Shown here: positions 25,814-34,615 of the stretch, piece by piece
Layout of the letters: the number at the start of each line of letters is the position of its first letter
Position numbering within the stretch: position 1 is the stretch's first letter
DNA from: Miltoncostaea sp963703045
GTDB taxonomy: Bacteria; Actinomycetota; Thermoleophilia; Miltoncostaeales; Miltoncostaeaceae
Direction of reading: 5' to 3'
NCBI GenBank assembly: GCA_963703045.1
Contig: OY969782.1
Span: forward strand, 1,054,001-1,118,000
Length of the DNA stretch: 64,000 nucleotides
Notes under the pieces: model-generated
Databases searched by the model: none
Told to the model about the DNA's origin: nothing
What the model saw: the letters and a program-made list of their open reading frames with translations, nothing else
Program-made: the position numbers and the translations under genes

Positions 25814-28800
25814 TCACGCGGCGAGTGCGGCGGCCCCCGTGAGCGCGTCGAGCGCGGCCTCGGCGGCGGCCAGCCGCTCGCTGCCGGCGGCGCCCGCGGG
25901 GAGCGACACCAGGCGCTCGCTGCCGGCGTAGCTGGCCGACGGCTGCACCTCGCGCAGCGCGCGCAGCTGCTGGCTGGTCAGGCTCACCGGGCCCACGGTG
26001 ACGCGGCCGGAGCGCACGGCGATCTGGCTGGCGCCCGCCGCGCGCAGCTTGACCCGCACGCGCTGCACCGACATGAGGGCCTCGACCGGCGCGGGCACCG
26101 GGCCGAACCGATCCTCGACCTCGTCGCGCAGCGACGCGATGTCCTCGAGGGATCCCGCCCGGGCGATGCGCCGGTGCAGGTCGATCTTGGCCGCCTCGAG
26201 CGCGACGTAGTCACTCGGGATGTACGCCGACACCGCGATGTCGACGCGCACCTCGCGCTCGGGCGGCTCCTCGCCCTGGCCGCGCAGCACGGCCTCGTTG
26301 AGCATCTCGAGGTAGAGCTCGAAGCCGATCGCCGCCACGTGGCCGCTCTGCTCGTCGCCCAGCAGGTTGCCGGCGCCGCGGATCTCGAGGTCGCGCATGG
26401 CGATGCGCAGCCCGCTGCCGAGCTCGGTGTAGTCGGCCAGCGCGCGCAGCCGCGACGACGCCTCGCGGGTGAGCGACGCGGCGTCGGGATAGAGCAGGTA
26501 CGCGTGCGCGGTCACCTCCGAGCGACCGACCCTGCCGCGGATCTGGTAGAGCTGCGACAGCCCGAGGGCGTCGGCGCGCTCGACGACCAGGGTGTTCGCC
26601 TGGGGGATGTCGAGGCCCGATTCGATGATGCTGGTCGCGACCAGCACGTCGGCCTCGCCGCGGACGAACGCGAGCATGACCTCCTCGAGCTCGTGCTCGG
26701 CCATCTGCCCGTGGGCGGTCACGATGGACATCTCGGGCACGAGCGCCCGCAGCGCCGCACCGGCCTCCTCGATCGTCTCGACCCGGTTGTGCAGGTAGAA
26801 GCTCTGGCCGCCGCGGGCGTGCTCGCGGCGCAGGGCCTCGACGATCAGCCCCTCGTCGTACTCGCCCACGTGGGTGGCGATGGGGCGACGGCCGGGCGGC
26901 GGGGTCTCGATGACGCTGATGTCGCGCAGGCCCGAGAGCGAGATCTGCAGCGTCCGCGGGATCGGGGTGGCGCTCATCGCGAGCACGTTGACGCTCAGGC
27001 GCAGCTGGCGCAGCGACTCCTTCTGGGCGACGCCGAAGCGCTGCTCCTCGTCGACGATGACGAGGCCGAGGTCCTTCGGCTGCACGTCCATCGACAGCAG
27101 GCGGTGGGTGCCGATCAGGATGTCGAGGCGGCCGTCGCGGTAGCGCGAGAGCACCTCGCGGGTCTCGGCGGCCGAGCGGAACCGGTTGACCAGGTCCACG
27201 CTCACCGGCAGCTCGCCGAAGCGCTCCCGGAAGGTCGCCAGGTGCTGCTGGGCGAGGATGGTCGTCGGCACCAGCATCAGCACCTGCTTGCCGGCGGCCG
27301 CGGCCTTGAAGGCCGCCCTCATCGCGATCTCGGTCTTGCCGAAGCCGACGTCGCCGCAGATGAGCCGGTCCATGGGGCGCGGGCGCTCCATGTCGTCGGC
27401 CACCGCGTCGATCGCGCGCTGCTGGTCGGGCGTCTCTCGGTGGCGGAAGCTGCGCTCGAGCTCGCGGCTCAGGTCGTCGTCGGGCGGGAAGGCGTAGCCG
27501 CGCGCGGCGGCGCGGGCCTCGTAGAGCGAGATGAGCTCGCCGGCCATCTCGCGCACCGCCGCCCGCGCGCGCGACTTCATGCGGTCCCAGGCCTTGCCGC
27601 CGAGCTTCGAGAGCGCCGGCGGCGAGCCGTCGGCGCCGACGTAGCGGGTGACCCTGTGGAGCTGGTCGTGCGGCACGTACAGGCGGTCGCCCTGCGCGAA
27701 GGCGAGCGCCAGGTAGTCGCGCGTCAGGCCGGCGACCGTCCGGGTCTCGAAGCCGGTGAGCCGGCCGATGCCGTGGTCCTCGTGGACGACGTGGTCGCCC
27801 ACCTTCAGATCGAGGAAGCTGGCCAGCCGGGCGCCGACGACCGGCCCGCGACGGGCGACGGGCGTGCGACGGCGCACGACGCGCTCCTCGGGGACGATGG
27901 CGAGACCGAGCCCGCGCGAGACCAGGCCCGCCCGCACCCCCAGCACGGTCCCCCCCACCTCGCCGGGCGCCGGCAGCGCCCCCGTCTCGATCTCGGCGGG
28001 GCGCAGGCGCTCCAGGCGGGCGACGGCCCGGGACATGTCCCCGCGCCGCGCGAACGACAGCACGACCCGCATGCCCGACCGCGCGAGGCGCGACAGCTCA
28101 CCCTCGGCCTCGGAGGCCGTGCGGCTGGTGAAGCGCGCCTCGACCGCGTCGAAGGCGGGGGTCACGGTGCCACCCGGGGGCGCGAGGTCGAGCGCGGCGA
28201 GCCCCGCGAGGGCGGCGTCGGTCGCGGCGGGCTCCGCGAGCGCCCCGACGGCGGCCTCCTCCTCGAGACGCTCGTGCGCCTCCCGCAGCGCGGTCGGATG
28301 CTCGGACGGGGCCAGCCGCACGAGCGTGGCCGGGCGCGCGTCGAAGCCGGCGAGCGGGTCGGCGGTCGCGCCCTCCGGCTCGGCCGCGGGCCAGGCCAGC
28401 AGGCGACCGATGGGACGGATCGTGCGCTGGGTGAACGGCGAGAACGCCCGCATGCTCTCGATCTCGTCGCCGAAGAACTCGATCCGGGCGGGCAGGTCGG
28501 CCGTCGACGGGTAGACGTCGAGGATGCCGCCGCGCACCGAGAGGTCGCCGCGCTCCTCGACCTGGTTGACCCGCTCGTAACCGAGGGCGGCGAGACGGTC
28601 GAGCAGGCGGTCGAGGGGGACCTCCTGCCCCACGGCCACCTCGAGCGCCTCCGCCGGGGCCGCGACGATGCGCTCGGCGACCGCGGGCGCCCCGGCGATC
28701 ACGACGCAGCCGGCCCGGCCCAGGGTGGCGAGGGCGCGCGCGCGTTGGCCGACCAGATGCGGAGAGGGTCCCACGGCCGCGCCGGCCGGCACCCCGCGCG

Positions 28801-29056
28801 TCGGCCACAGGGCGACCGCGCCGCGCCCGATCAGCGCGATGAGCTCGGTGGCGAGGTCGCGCGCCTCGTCGTCGCCGGGCGTGACGGCGAGCAGCGACCG
28901 GTCGCCGGTGCGGGCCAGCGACGAGAGCACGTAGGGCCAGGCGGGCCGGGCGAGCGCCAGGGTGCCGGCGCGCTCGCCGCCGTCGATGCGCTCCGCGGCG
29001 GCCGCGAGGGCCGGGTTCGCGGCGATCAGCCGGTCGATGGCGGTCGCGGAGCTCAC
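25814..29056 (-). CDS. mfd: transcription-repair coupling factor
   Basis: A 1080-residue ATPase that removes stalled RNA polymerase and recruits UvrA. Domains in order: UvrB-like region (GDLSVRGGILDVYPSTADLP), polymerase-interacting CarD-like domain (LKVGDHVVHEDHGIGRLTGF), RecG-like motor (RLICGDVGFGKTEIAMRAAF, LVIVDEEQRFGVAQKESLRQ, LAMSATPIPRTLQISLSGLR, ATSIIESGLDIPQANTLVVE), and the C-terminal TRCF domain (DIAVSAYIPSDYVALEAAKI). GTG at 29056 overlaps the pth stop. Full length for the family. Confidence 0.97.
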   Translation of the reverse strand: MSSATAIDRLIAANPALAAAAERIDGGERAGTLALARPAWPYVLSSLARTGDRSLLAVTPGDDEARDLATELIALIGRGAVALWPTRGVPAGAAVGPSPHLVGQRARALATLGRAGCVVIAGAPAVAERIVAAPAEALEVAVGQEVPLDRLLDRLAALGYERVNQVEERGDLSVRGGILDVYPSTADLPARIEFFGDEIESMRAFSPFTQRTIRPIGRLLAWPAAEPEGATADPLAGFDARPATLVRLAPSEHPTALREAHERLEEEAAVGALAEPAATDAALAGLAALDLAPPGGTVTPAFDAVEARFTSRTASEAEGELSRLARSGMRVVLSFARRGDMSRAVARLERLRPAEIETGALPAPGEVGGTVLGVRAGLVSRGLGLAIVPEERVVRRRTPVARRGPVVGARLASFLDLKVGDHVVHEDHGIGRLTGFETRTVAGLTRDYLALAFAQGDRLYVPHDQLHRVTRYVGADGSPPALSKLGGKAWDRMKSRARAAVREMAGELISLYEARAAARGYAFPPDDDLSRELERSFRHRETPDQQRAIDAVADDMERPRPMDRLICGDVGFGKTEIAMRAAFKAAAAGKQVLMLVPTTILAQQHLATFRERFGELPVSVDLVNRFRSAAETREVLSRYRDGRLDILIGTHRLLSMDVQPKDLGLVIVDEEQRFGVAQKESLRQLRLSVNVLAMSATPIPRTLQISLSGLRDISVIETPPPGRRPIATHVGEYDEGLIVEALRREHARGGQSFYLHNRVETIEEAGAALRALVPEMSIVTAHGQMAEHELEEVMLAFVRGEADVLVATSIIESGLDIPQANTLVVERADALGLSQLYQIRGRVGRSEVTAHAYLLYPDAASLTREASSRLRALADYTELGSGLRIAMRDLEIRGAGNLLGDEQSGHVAAIGFELYLEMLNEAVLRGQGEEPPEREVRVDIAVSAYIPSDYVALEAAKIDLHRRIARAGSLEDIASLRDEVEDRFGPVPAPVEALMSVQRVRVKLRAAGASQIAVRSGRVTVGPVSLTSQQLRALREVQPSASYAGSERLVSLPAGAAGSERLAAAEAALDALTGAAALAA

Positions 29057-29736
29057 TCGGCGCCCCGGTCGCCGGAGGGGGCGTCGGCCGCGACCTCGGC
29101 GGCGGCGCGGGCCGCCTCGCGGCGCTCGTGGCGCGCCTGGGCCCGGGCGCCCGGCTCGGATGCGTGGAAGCGCTCGACGGCCGGCCCCATGCCCTCGGCC
29201 AGGACGACCTCGGCCATGTCCGCGGCGCGGCGGATCATCGCGTTGACCTCCTCACGCGGTTCGGCGAAGCGGGTGAGCACCCAGTCGGCGCCGTCGCCAC
29301 GGAACTCGGCCGGCGGCCGCCCGATGCCGAGCCTCAGCCGGGCGAAGTCGCCCGACCCCAGCCCGCGGACGACGGAGCGCAGCCCGTTGTGGCCGCCGTG
29401 CCCGCCGCCGACCTTGCCCCGCACGGTGCCGAAGGGCAGATCCAGCTCGTCGTGCACCACGAGCACCTGGCCGGGCGAGGCCCGCAGGGCGCCCGCCGCG
29501 GGACCGACGCAGTCACCCGAGTCGTTCATGTAGGTCTGCGGCACCAGCAGCGCGAGTGGGCCGGCGGGGCCGCGCACGTCGGCGACGCGGCCGCCGTAGC
29601 GCGCGGCGAACCGGCCGGCCCCGAGTCGCTCGGCCAGCAGCTCGACGACCATCTGGCCGGCGTTGTGCCGCGTGCCCGCGTACTTCGGACCGGGGTTCCC
29701 GAGACCCGCGACGAGGCGGATCGGGTCGTCGGACAC
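29053..29736 (-). CDS. pth: peptidyl-tRNA hydrolase
   Basis: A 227-residue enzyme recycling peptidyl-tRNA. Present: LVAGLGNPGPKYAGTRHNAG with the catalytic His, LLVPQTYMNDSGDCVGPA, VVHDELDLPFGTVRGKVGGG with the catalytic Asp, and HGGHNGLRSVVRGLGSGDFA. The start is GTG at 29736, which gives the normal N-terminus; the frame is open further upstream but Ser/Arg-rich and unlike the family. A charged tail of about 40 residues is extra. It lies 13 bases after rplY. Confidence 0.95.
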   Translation of the reverse strand: MSDDPIRLVAGLGNPGPKYAGTRHNAGQMVVELLAERLGAGRFAARYGGRVADVRGPAGPLALLVPQTYMNDSGDCVGPAAGALRASPGQVLVVHDELDLPFGTVRGKVGGGHGGHNGLRSVVRGLGSGDFARLRLGIGRPPAEFRGDGADWVLTRFAEPREEVNAMIRRAADMAEVVLAEGMGPAVERFHASEPGARAQARHERREAARAAAEVAADAPSGDRGAE

Positions 29737-29749
29737 GCCCTGCGCGACG

Positions 29750-30382
29750 CTACTCGTCGGAGGTCTCGTCGCCCCCGGTCTCCGCCTCGCCCTCCGCCAC
29801 GACCTCGCCCGTCTCGTCCTCCTCGACCTCCACGGTCGGGGCGAGCACCGAGGCGACGACCGTCTCGGACTCGGAGATGATCGTGACACCGGCCGGAGCC
29901 GTGATGTCGGCCACGGTCAGCGAGTCGCCGACCGCCAGCGTCGAGACGTCGATCTCGATGACGTCGGGCAGGCTGTCGGGGAGCGCGCTCACGACGACCT
30001 CGCGAAGCGGCTGGTCGAGCACGCCGCCGTCGCGGACGCCGACCGAGTTGCCGACGAGGCTGATCGGGATCGGCGCCTCGATCTCCTGGGTGAGGTTGAC
30101 CTGCTGGAAGTTGACGTGCATCACGTCACCGCGCACCGGGTGCAGCTGCCAGTCCTTCACGAGCACCGGCTGCGGCCGGTCGTCGCCGATCACGAGGTCG
30201 ATGACGCCCGTGCGGCCCTCGACGAGGGTGCGCTTGAGGTCGTGCCCCGGCAGCGACAGCGGCAGCGACGGGCCGCCGCTCTGGTAGACGATGCCCGGGA
30301 CGAGACCCTGGCGGCGCAGGCGCCGTGTCGGTCCGTTGCCGAACTCCGTGCGGTTCTGGGCGGTGAGGCTGACGTGTGCCAT
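29750..30382 (-). CDS. rplY: 50S ribosomal protein bL25 (CTC/TL5 type)
   Basis: A 210-residue two-domain bL25: the 5S-rRNA-binding N-terminus (GNGPTRRLRRQGLVPGIVYQ, HPVRGDVMHVNFQQVNLTQE), the TL5 C-terminal domain (VVVSALPDSLPDVIEIDVST), and a glutamate-rich tail. ATG at 30382. A TACACT box at 30417-30422 on the minus strand may be its -10. The gene order prs-rplY-pth-mfd matches Bacillus prs-ctc-spoVC-mfd. Confidence 0.95.
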   Translation of the reverse strand: MAHVSLTAQNRTEFGNGPTRRLRRQGLVPGIVYQSGGPSLPLSLPGHDLKRTLVEGRTGVIDLVIGDDRPQPVLVKDWQLHPVRGDVMHVNFQQVNLTQEIEAPIPISLVGNSVGVRDGGVLDQPLREVVVSALPDSLPDVIEIDVSTLAVGDSLTVADITAPAGVTIISESETVVASVLAPTVEVEEDETGEVVAEGEAETGGDETSDE

Positions 30383-30451
30383 ACGTGATCGCGTTCCTGG
30401 TCGGGGCCGACGAGGGAGTGTACCCGACGCGCCGCGATCTGGGTCGCGGGC

Positions 30452-31450
30452 CTAGAAGAGCTGGTTCTCGCCCGCGAAGATCGCGCTGACCGACTCGTCG
30501 CAGAAGACGTTGTGCACCGAGTCGGCGAGGATCTTCGCGACGGAGAGCACGCGGAAGAGGTCCGAGTCGGTGGCCTCCTCGGGCAGGGGCACGGTGTCGC
30601 TGATGACGACCTGCTCGATGACCGACTCGCGCAGGCGCTCGACGGCCCGCCCCGAGAGCAGGCCATGGGTGGCGGCGGCGAAGATGCGCGTGGCGCCGGC
30701 GTCGGCGACCACCTTCGCGCCGGCGCAGAGCGTCCCCGCCGTGTCGATCATGTCGTCGATGAGGATCGCCGCCCGGCCCTCGACGTCGCCGATCAGCAGG
30801 GTGATCTCGGCCTCGTTGTGGTCGGGCCGCTGCTTCGTGAGCACGGCGAGCGTGGCCCCGAGGCGCTCGGCGAAGTGGTTGGCGAGCTTGGCCCGGCCGG
30901 CGTCGGGCGAGACGACGACCAGCTTCTCGGTGAGGTCGCCCTGGTAGACCCGCTCGCGGAAGTCGTCGACGAACATGGGCAGCGCGGTCATGTGGTCGAC
31001 CGGCACCCCGAAGAAGCCCTGCACCTGACCGGCGTGGAGGTCCATGGTGAGCACGCGGTTGACCCCGGCGGCCGAGAGCAGGTCGGCGATCAGCTTGGCC
31101 GTGATGGGCTCGCGCGGAGCCGACTTCTTGTCCTGTCGCGAGTACCCGTACCAGGGGATGACGGCCGTGATGCGGTGGGCGGACGCCAGCTTGGCCGCGT
31201 TGATCATGACGAGCAGCTCCATGAGGCTGTCGTTGACCGGGCGGCAGGTTGACTGCACCAGGAACACGTCGGCGCCGCGCACGCTCTCCTCGAAGCGCAC
31301 GTAGATCTCGCCGTTCGCGAAGGTCTTGAGGGTGACCGCGCCGAGGTCGATGCCGAGCCGGCCCGCGATCCTCTGGCCGAGGTCCTGGCTGGACCGGCCG
31401 GCGAACACCATCAGTCGCTTCGAGTCGTCGCGGTCGATGCTCGTGCTCAC
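30452..31450 (-). CDS. prs: ribose-phosphate pyrophosphokinase
   Basis: A 332-residue enzyme making PRPP from ribose 5-phosphate and ATP. Seen: FAGRSSQDLGQRIAGRLGID, FANGEIYVRFEESVRGADVF, ITAVIPWYGYSRQDKKSAPR, RVLTMDLHAGQVQGFFGVPV, VVVSPDAGRAKLANHFAERL, and the PRPP loop AAILIDDMIDTAGTLCAGAK. GTG at 31450 overlaps the glmU stop as GTGA. Confidence 0.97.
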   Translation of the reverse strand: MSTSIDRDDSKRLMVFAGRSSQDLGQRIAGRLGIDLGAVTLKTFANGEIYVRFEESVRGADVFLVQSTCRPVNDSLMELLVMINAAKLASAHRITAVIPWYGYSRQDKKSAPREPITAKLIADLLSAAGVNRVLTMDLHAGQVQGFFGVPVDHMTALPMFVDDFRERVYQGDLTEKLVVVSPDAGRAKLANHFAERLGATLAVLTKQRPDHNEAEITLLIGDVEGRAAILIDDMIDTAGTLCAGAKVVADAGATRIFAAATHGLLSGRAVERLRESVIEQVVISDTVPLPEEATDSDLFRVLSVAKILADSVHNVFCDESVSAIFAGENQLF

Positions 31451-32844
31451 CGGCTGTCCCCCTCGGCGTCGCTGGCGGCCTGCCGCGCGCGGGCGGTGGC
31501 CTTTGCGGTGAAGCCCTCGACCACCGACTGGCGGGCCCGGGCGATCCCGAGCGCCCCGTCGGGCACGTCGTCGGTGATGATCGACCCCGCCCCGGTCATG
31601 GCGTCGTCGCCCACGCTCACGGGCGCGACGAACACGCAGTCCGAGCCGGTCCTGACCCGGGCCCCGATGCGCGTGCGGTGCTTGCGGAAGCCGTCGTAGT
31701 TGGCGGTGATGTTGCCGGCGCCGATGTTGGTGCCCGCCCCCACGTCGGCGTCGCCCACGTACGAGAGGTGCGGCACCTTGGCCCCGGGCCCGATGATCGA
31801 GTTCTTGATCTCGACGTAGGTGCCGACCCGCGCGCCCGGCTCGAGGGTGCTGCCGGGGCGCAGGTAGGCGAAGGGCCCGACGCCCGCCCCGTCGGCGAGG
31901 CGCGCGCCGATGAGGTGGGCGCTGGTCACGCTGCAGCGGTCGCCGAGCACGCTGTCGGTGATGACGGCGTCGGGCCCGATGTCGCAGCCCTCGCCCACCG
32001 TGGTCGCGCCCCGCAGGTGGGTGCCGGGCCAGAGCACCGTGTCGCGCCCGACCGTGCACCCGGCCGACAGGTAGACCGCCTGCGGGTCGGGCATCGTCAC
32101 GCCGGCGCGCATCATGTCGTCGCGCAGGCGCCGCTGCAGTGCCGCCTCGCAGGCGGCGAGGTCGACGCGGTCGTTGACTCCGGCGGCGGGCTCGGGGTCG
32201 TCGACCCGCAGCGCGACCACCGCGCCGTCGAGGCGCTCGAGCGCGTCGGTGAGGTAGACCTCGCCCTGGGCGTTGCCCGTGCCGAGCCCGCCGAGCGCGT
32301 CCAGCAGGGCCGCCCGGTCGAAGACGTAGAGGCCGGCGTTGAACTCGCCGATGGCCAGCTCGTCGGGTGACGCGTCGCGCGCCTCGACCACGCGGGCCAC
32401 GGTGTCGTCGTGGGCGCGCACCACGCGTCCGTAGGCGCCGGCGTCGGGCACGACGGCCGTCAGCATCGTCGCGGCGCGCGGGCTCGACCGGTGGTCGTCG
32501 ACCATCCGGCGCACGAGCTCCGCCTGGAGCAGGGGCGTGTCGCCGCAGGCCACGATGACGGTGCGGCACTCGGGAGCGAGGGCCGCAAGCCCGACCTGCG
32601 CGGCGTGACCGGTGCCGAGCTGCTCGTGCTGCACCGCCACATCGACCCCCGGCGGCAGCGCGCCGCGCACGGTCTCCGCGCCGTGGCCCACCACGACGAC
32701 CGTGCGCTCGGCTCCGCCGCCCGAGAGCGCCTCGAGGACCCAGCCGATCATCGGTCTCCCGGCGATGGGGTGGACCACCTTGGGCAGGTCCGACCGCATC
32801 CGTTTTCCCTGGCCGGCGGCGAGGACGAGGGCGCCGATGCTCAT
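31447..32844 (-). CDS. glmU: bifunctional UDP-GlcNAc pyrophosphorylase / GlcN-1-P acetyltransferase
   Basis: A 465-residue enzyme making UDP-GlcNAc for peptidoglycan. It has an N-terminal uridyltransferase (ALVLAAGQGKRMRSDLPKVV with the nucleotide loop, VQHEQLGTGHAAQVGLAALA) and a C-terminal left-handed beta-helix acetyltransferase (GAGTNIGAGNITANYDGFRK). The ATG at 32844 lies downstream of tRNA-Gln. It begins the glmU-prs-rplY-pth-mfd unit. Confidence 0.97.
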   Translation of the reverse strand: MSIGALVLAAGQGKRMRSDLPKVVHPIAGRPMIGWVLEALSGGGAERTVVVVGHGAETVRGALPPGVDVAVQHEQLGTGHAAQVGLAALAPECRTVIVACGDTPLLQAELVRRMVDDHRSSPRAATMLTAVVPDAGAYGRVVRAHDDTVARVVEARDASPDELAIGEFNAGLYVFDRAALLDALGGLGTGNAQGEVYLTDALERLDGAVVALRVDDPEPAAGVNDRVDLAACEAALQRRLRDDMMRAGVTMPDPQAVYLSAGCTVGRDTVLWPGTHLRGATTVGEGCDIGPDAVITDSVLGDRCSVTSAHLIGARLADGAGVGPFAYLRPGSTLEPGARVGTYVEIKNSIIGPGAKVPHLSYVGDADVGAGTNIGAGNITANYDGFRKHRTRIGARVRTGSDCVFVAPVSVGDDAMTGAGSIITDDVPDGALGIARARQSVVEGFTAKATARARQAASDAEGDSR

Positions 32845-32888
32845 ACGGTCTTCTGGTCCGTCCCGGGCTGGAGAGAGGGGGTGCTGAC

Positions 32889-32962
32889 TGGTTGGGGCGG
32901 GAGGATTCGAACCCCCGATCGCGGGACCAAAACCCGCTGCCTTACCTCTTGGCTACGCCCCA
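32889..32962 (-). tRNA. tRNA-Gln (anticodon TTG)
   Basis: A complete cloverleaf on the minus strand: acceptor TGGGGCG pairs with CGCCCCA, the anticodon loop reads TTTTGGT giving anticodon TTG, and the T-arm has GGTTCGAATCC. The discriminator is A and a CCA end is encoded (32889-32891). A TATACT box at 32989-32994 lies about 27 bases upstream as a possible -10. Confidence 0.96.
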
Positions 32963-33021
32963 GGAATCGCGCCCTCCATGGCGGGGCGAGTATAGACGGC
33001 CGCGTCGGCGGCCCCGGCCGC

Positions 33022-33312
33022 TCAGCCACCCAGGACGACCACGTCGAGCACGACGGCGCGGTCCTCGTCGGACGTCTCGCCGTTCTCGACGTTGACCATC
33101 TCGATCACCTCCGCGCGGCACTCGACGCGCACCCGCATGCCCTCCTCGAGCACCCCGTCCCCGAGACGCGCGGCCAGGTCGCCGGTGATCTCGAAGGTGT
33201 TCATCCGCATCGGCTCGTCGGTGTCGAGCGTCATGAGGATCACGTCGCCGGCGTAGGGGTTGACGTCCCGCCAGAGCAGGCTGATCTCCCCCGTGATCGA
33301 CTGGCCGGGCAC
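33022..33312 (-). CDS. hypothetical protein
   Basis: A 96-residue, acidic, beta-rich protein (DVILMTLDTDEPMRMNTFEI, GMRVRVECRAEVIEMVNVEN). I do not recognise it; the pattern could be a small OB or barrel fold. The only start at the right place is GTG at 33312, with a weak ribosome-binding site. It lies upstream of tRNA-Gln and divergent from the next small gene. Confidence 0.45.
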   Translation of the reverse strand: MPGQSITGEISLLWRDVNPYAGDVILMTLDTDEPMRMNTFEITGDLAARLGDGVLEEGMRVRVECRAEVIEMVNVENGETSDEDRAVVLDVVVLGG

Positions 33313-33339
33313 CGCCCGAGTCTAATCTCCCCCGGGCCG

Positions 33340-33588
33340 ATGCCCTCGCCGTCTCCCGCCCCGCCGCCCAGCTACCTCCTGGTCGGCCCCCCGGATCTGC
33401 TGCACGACATGACCCTCGACTTCGCCGACATCGGCTGGTCGATCGCGGTCGCCGGGTGGCGCGCCGTCGTCACCGCGGCGCCCGAGGACGCCGGTGCGCC
33501 GGCCCCCGGGTGGCCCACCGAGATCACACTGACGGGCGTGCGGCACGGCGGCCACGCGGCCGCATGCGCCGAGCACCTCGGCGTCTAG
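33340..33588 (+). CDS. small hypothetical protein
   Basis: An 82-residue protein with a Pro-rich start (PSPSPAPPPSYLLVGPPDLL) and a central FADIGWSIAVAGWRAVVTA segment. Not recognised. ATG at 33340; the stop overlaps that of the convergent membrane protein. Confidence 0.45.
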   Translation: MPSPSPAPPPSYLLVGPPDLLHDMTLDFADIGWSIAVAGWRAVVTAAPEDAGAPAPGWPTEITLTGVRHGGHAAACAEHLGV

Positions 33589-34388
33589 GCCTCGGCGGGC
33601 GCCACGGGCGCGGGCGGCCCGGGCCCGCGCGGAGGGCGGGGCGGGCACACCCGCGCCCACGAGCGCAGCACCCAGGGCGCGAGCGCGAGCGCGGCGATGT
33701 CGAAGAACACGTACCCGCTCGCCGCGCCGCTCGGCGGGTTGCCGTCGGCGACGCCGATGCCCGGGATCTCCTCGGCCCACGACCAGGTGCCGATCCACGT
33801 GCCGTAGATCTCGAGGAAGGCGACGGCCATGAACACGCCCGCGTAGACCGCCGGTGCGCGGCCGCGCAGCAGGAAGATCACGAGCACGGTCGCGCCGACG
33901 GCCCCGGCGACGTCAGTGCGCCCGAGCACCGTCAGCCCGGCCAGCGCCCACCCGCTGACGCCCGCGATGGCCAGGCCCACCAGCACCCGCGGGCGGGCCC
34001 GGAAGAGCGGCGTCTGACTCAGCCGCAGCCCGGTCAGGTACACGAGCCCGTGCCCGGGCGGGACGAAGAGGGGCAGGTTGCCGAGCCGGTAGACGTAGAC
34101 GCCCCAGATGACCGAGCCGATCACCTCGGCGCAGGTGGCGACGACGACCACGACGGAGGTCTGCGCGCGCTCGGCGGGCGTCAGGTAGACGAACGCGACG
34201 GCCAGGAAGCCCCAGGTGCAGAGGGCGAGCAGCAGCTGCACCCCGATGTCGGCTCGGCTGTCGAGGGCGAGGCCCGTGACCGTGATGGCCAGGGTCGCGC
34301 AGCAGAAGAGGACCGGGTCGCGGTTGATCCGCTCCACGAGACCTGTCCGCCGGTCGTCTCTGACGGCGAGCGTTCCGGCGGTGGACAC
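33585..34388 (-). CDS. multi-pass membrane protein of unknown function
   Basis: A 267-residue protein with seven or eight predicted membrane helices (for example VLFCCATLAITVTGLALDS, GVQLLLALCTWGFLAVAFVY, VVVVVATCAEVIGSVIWGVY, VLVGLAIAGVSGWALAGLTV). Conserved-looking polar positions are PPGHGLVYLTGLR in a loop and IYGTWIGTWSWAEEIPGIGV. The start is GTG at 34388. It is divergent from the cobalamin riboswitch gene, but no cobalamin feature is visible in it. Confidence 0.6.
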   Translation of the reverse strand: MSTAGTLAVRDDRRTGLVERINRDPVLFCCATLAITVTGLALDSRADIGVQLLLALCTWGFLAVAFVYLTPAERAQTSVVVVVATCAEVIGSVIWGVYVYRLGNLPLFVPPGHGLVYLTGLRLSQTPLFRARPRVLVGLAIAGVSGWALAGLTVLGRTDVAGAVGATVLVIFLLRGRAPAVYAGVFMAVAFLEIYGTWIGTWSWAEEIPGIGVADGNPPSGAASGYVFFDIAALALAPWVLRSWARVCPPRPPRGPGPPAPVAPAEA

Positions 34389-34404
34389 CCACCGATCCTA
34401 CCGG

Positions 34405-34610
34405 GTAGGTTCACGCCGCTTCATGGGTTGGTCGCGAGGGAAGCCGGTGCGAATCCGGCGCGGTCGCGCCACTGTGACCCGGGAGCGTCGTCCGCATGAC
34501 ACACGTCGGCCACTGGGGAGACCTGGGAAGGCTGCGGGCGCCGCGTCCGACCGGGGAGCCAGGAGACCTGCGTCCCGACCCGCACATCCACACCTCCGCG
34601 AATCGAGGAC
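34405..34610 (+). promoter_or_regulatory. cobalamin (B12) riboswitch with ribosome-site-sequestering hairpin
   Basis: Contains the conserved core: GGGAAGCCGGTGCGAATCCG, then GCGGTCGCGCCACTGTGACC, and the B12 box GAGCCAGGAGACCTGC at 34556-34571. The expression platform is visible: CCTC at 34593-34596 can pair with GAGG at 34605-34608, which is the Shine-Dalgarno of the next gene (GTG at 34616). Cobalamin would therefore block translation. Just upstream a 13-base palindrome (CCTACC-G-GGTAGG, 34397-34409) lies near the expected promoter. Confidence 0.93.
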
Positions 34611-34615
34611 CATCC

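Noticed and set aside
26174..29533. A long open frame on the plus strand opposite mfd
   Set aside because: It is the antisense shadow of mfd and pth; high GC leaves many long empty frames, and its composition is His/Arg/Gly-rich with no family motifs.
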